NCBI GenBank assembly: GCA_016929795.1
Contig: JAFGIA010000071.1
Coordinates: forward strand, 1-6,553
DNA: 6,553 nt
Reading direction: 5' to 3'
From: Anaerolineae bacterium
GTDB lineage: Bacteria; Chloroflexota; Anaerolineae; JAAYZQ01
A model generated the notes under the pieces. It saw only the letters and a list, made by a program, of their open reading frames with translations. It did no database searches and was not told where the DNA came from. This document shows positions 6,499 through 6,553 of this stretch, piece after piece (within the stretch, counting starts at the first letter, position 1; every line of letters begins with the position of its first letter). The translations under genes and the position numbers were made by a program.

Positions 6499-6516
6499 TC
6501 GCTTGAAATGCCGGGG

Positions 6517-6553
6517 GTTGCATCGGTCATCGATTCGTGGAGAATACTGAAAC
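6517..6553 (+). CRISPR. Probable first (leader-proximal) CRISPR repeat, 37 nt, cut by the window edge from the rest of the array
   Basis: One 37-nt unit starting GTTGCATCGG and ending AATACTGAAAC fills the last bases. It has three hallmarks of type I/III repeats: a GTTGC 5' end; a stem-loop just before the end (ATTC 6533-6536 pairing with GAAT 6542-6545, loop GTGGA); and an 8-nt ACTGAAAC tail (6546-6553) matching the common ATTGAAAC 5' handle left by Cas6. It lies on the same strand, 223 nt after cas4, where an array is expected. Only one copy is visible, so repetition cannot be shown. A second small stem (ATCG 6522-6525 with CGAT 6531-6534) overlaps the first and would exclude it. Confidence 0.6.

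Larger units (their letters stand above)
6294..6516 (+). promoter_or_regulatory. Probable CRISPR leader (non-coding, 223 nt)
   Basis: This stretch lies between the cas4 stop and the probable first repeat. Its base composition differs from the genes, with A-rich and T-rich patches (GCGAAAAACAAG, ATGTTTTCGC). It contains a candidate promoter, a short direct repeat and several inverted repeats that resemble protein-binding or DNA-bending sites. A 66-residue frame at 6306-6506 shows no family features and is not accepted as a gene. Leaders drive array transcription and guide Cas1-Cas2 to the first repeat; the assignment depends on the repeat at 6517-6553 being real. Confidence 0.55.

Noticed and set aside
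6306..6506. 66-residue frame downstream of cas4
   Set aside because: It falls in the probable leader, has only a weak ribosome site, crosses both the promoter match and the inverted repeats, and resembles no known small Cas protein.
1..6553. CRISPR-associated transposon (type I-B style Cascade with Tns genes)
   Set aside because: Complete cas1, cas2 and cas4 are present, and no tnsA, tnsB, tnsC or tniQ reading frame or transposon end is visible in the window.

Overview
This window carries most of a type I CRISPR-Cas locus, with every gene on the + strand and reading toward a probable CRISPR leader and first repeat at the right edge. The DNA is GC-rich (about 60% by eye). Genes are tightly packed and most have strong Shine-Dalgarno sites of the AGGAGG type. 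This fits a free-living GC-rich bacterium. The Cas6 and Cas7 sequences and the 37-nt GTTGCA...GAAAC style repeat remind me of Chloroflexota or cyanobacterial loci, but the host is an inference with only moderate support.

Layout. The left edge (2-1387) is the 3' part of a large, mostly helical protein with an acidic tail. Its reading frame runs open off the window. By position it should be the large subunit (Cas8-like) of the crRNA-guided effector, but I cannot place it in a named Cas8 family. It is followed by cas7 (1427-2422, backbone subunit, DevR/Csa2/Cst2 type), cas5 (2441-3154), a 137-nt gap holding a strong GC-rich hairpin, cas6 (3292-4317, crRNA-processing RNase), then the adaptation module cas1 (4342-5412), cas2 (5417-5665) and cas4 (5655-6293). 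The last 260 bases hold no convincing gene. They look like an AT-richer leader with a candidate promoter and inverted repeats, ending in a 37-nt element at 6517-6553 that has the architecture of a CRISPR repeat: GTTGC start, small stem-loop, and an 8-nt ACTGAAAC end.

How the parts fit. Cas1-Cas2, with Cas4 trimming and PAM choice, would insert spacers next to the leader. The array transcript would be cut by Cas6 at the base of the repeat hairpin, leaving an ACTGAAAC 5' handle. Cas5, several Cas7 and the large subunit would assemble on that crRNA. The target-degrading Cas3 helicase-nuclease, which a type I system needs, is not in the window and is expected upstream of the first gene or elsewhere.

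The most interesting points are the unplaced large subunit and the resulting unassigned subtype, the probable first repeat at the extreme right edge, the structured leader, and the cas5-cas6 hairpin that may separate effector from processing/adaptation expression.
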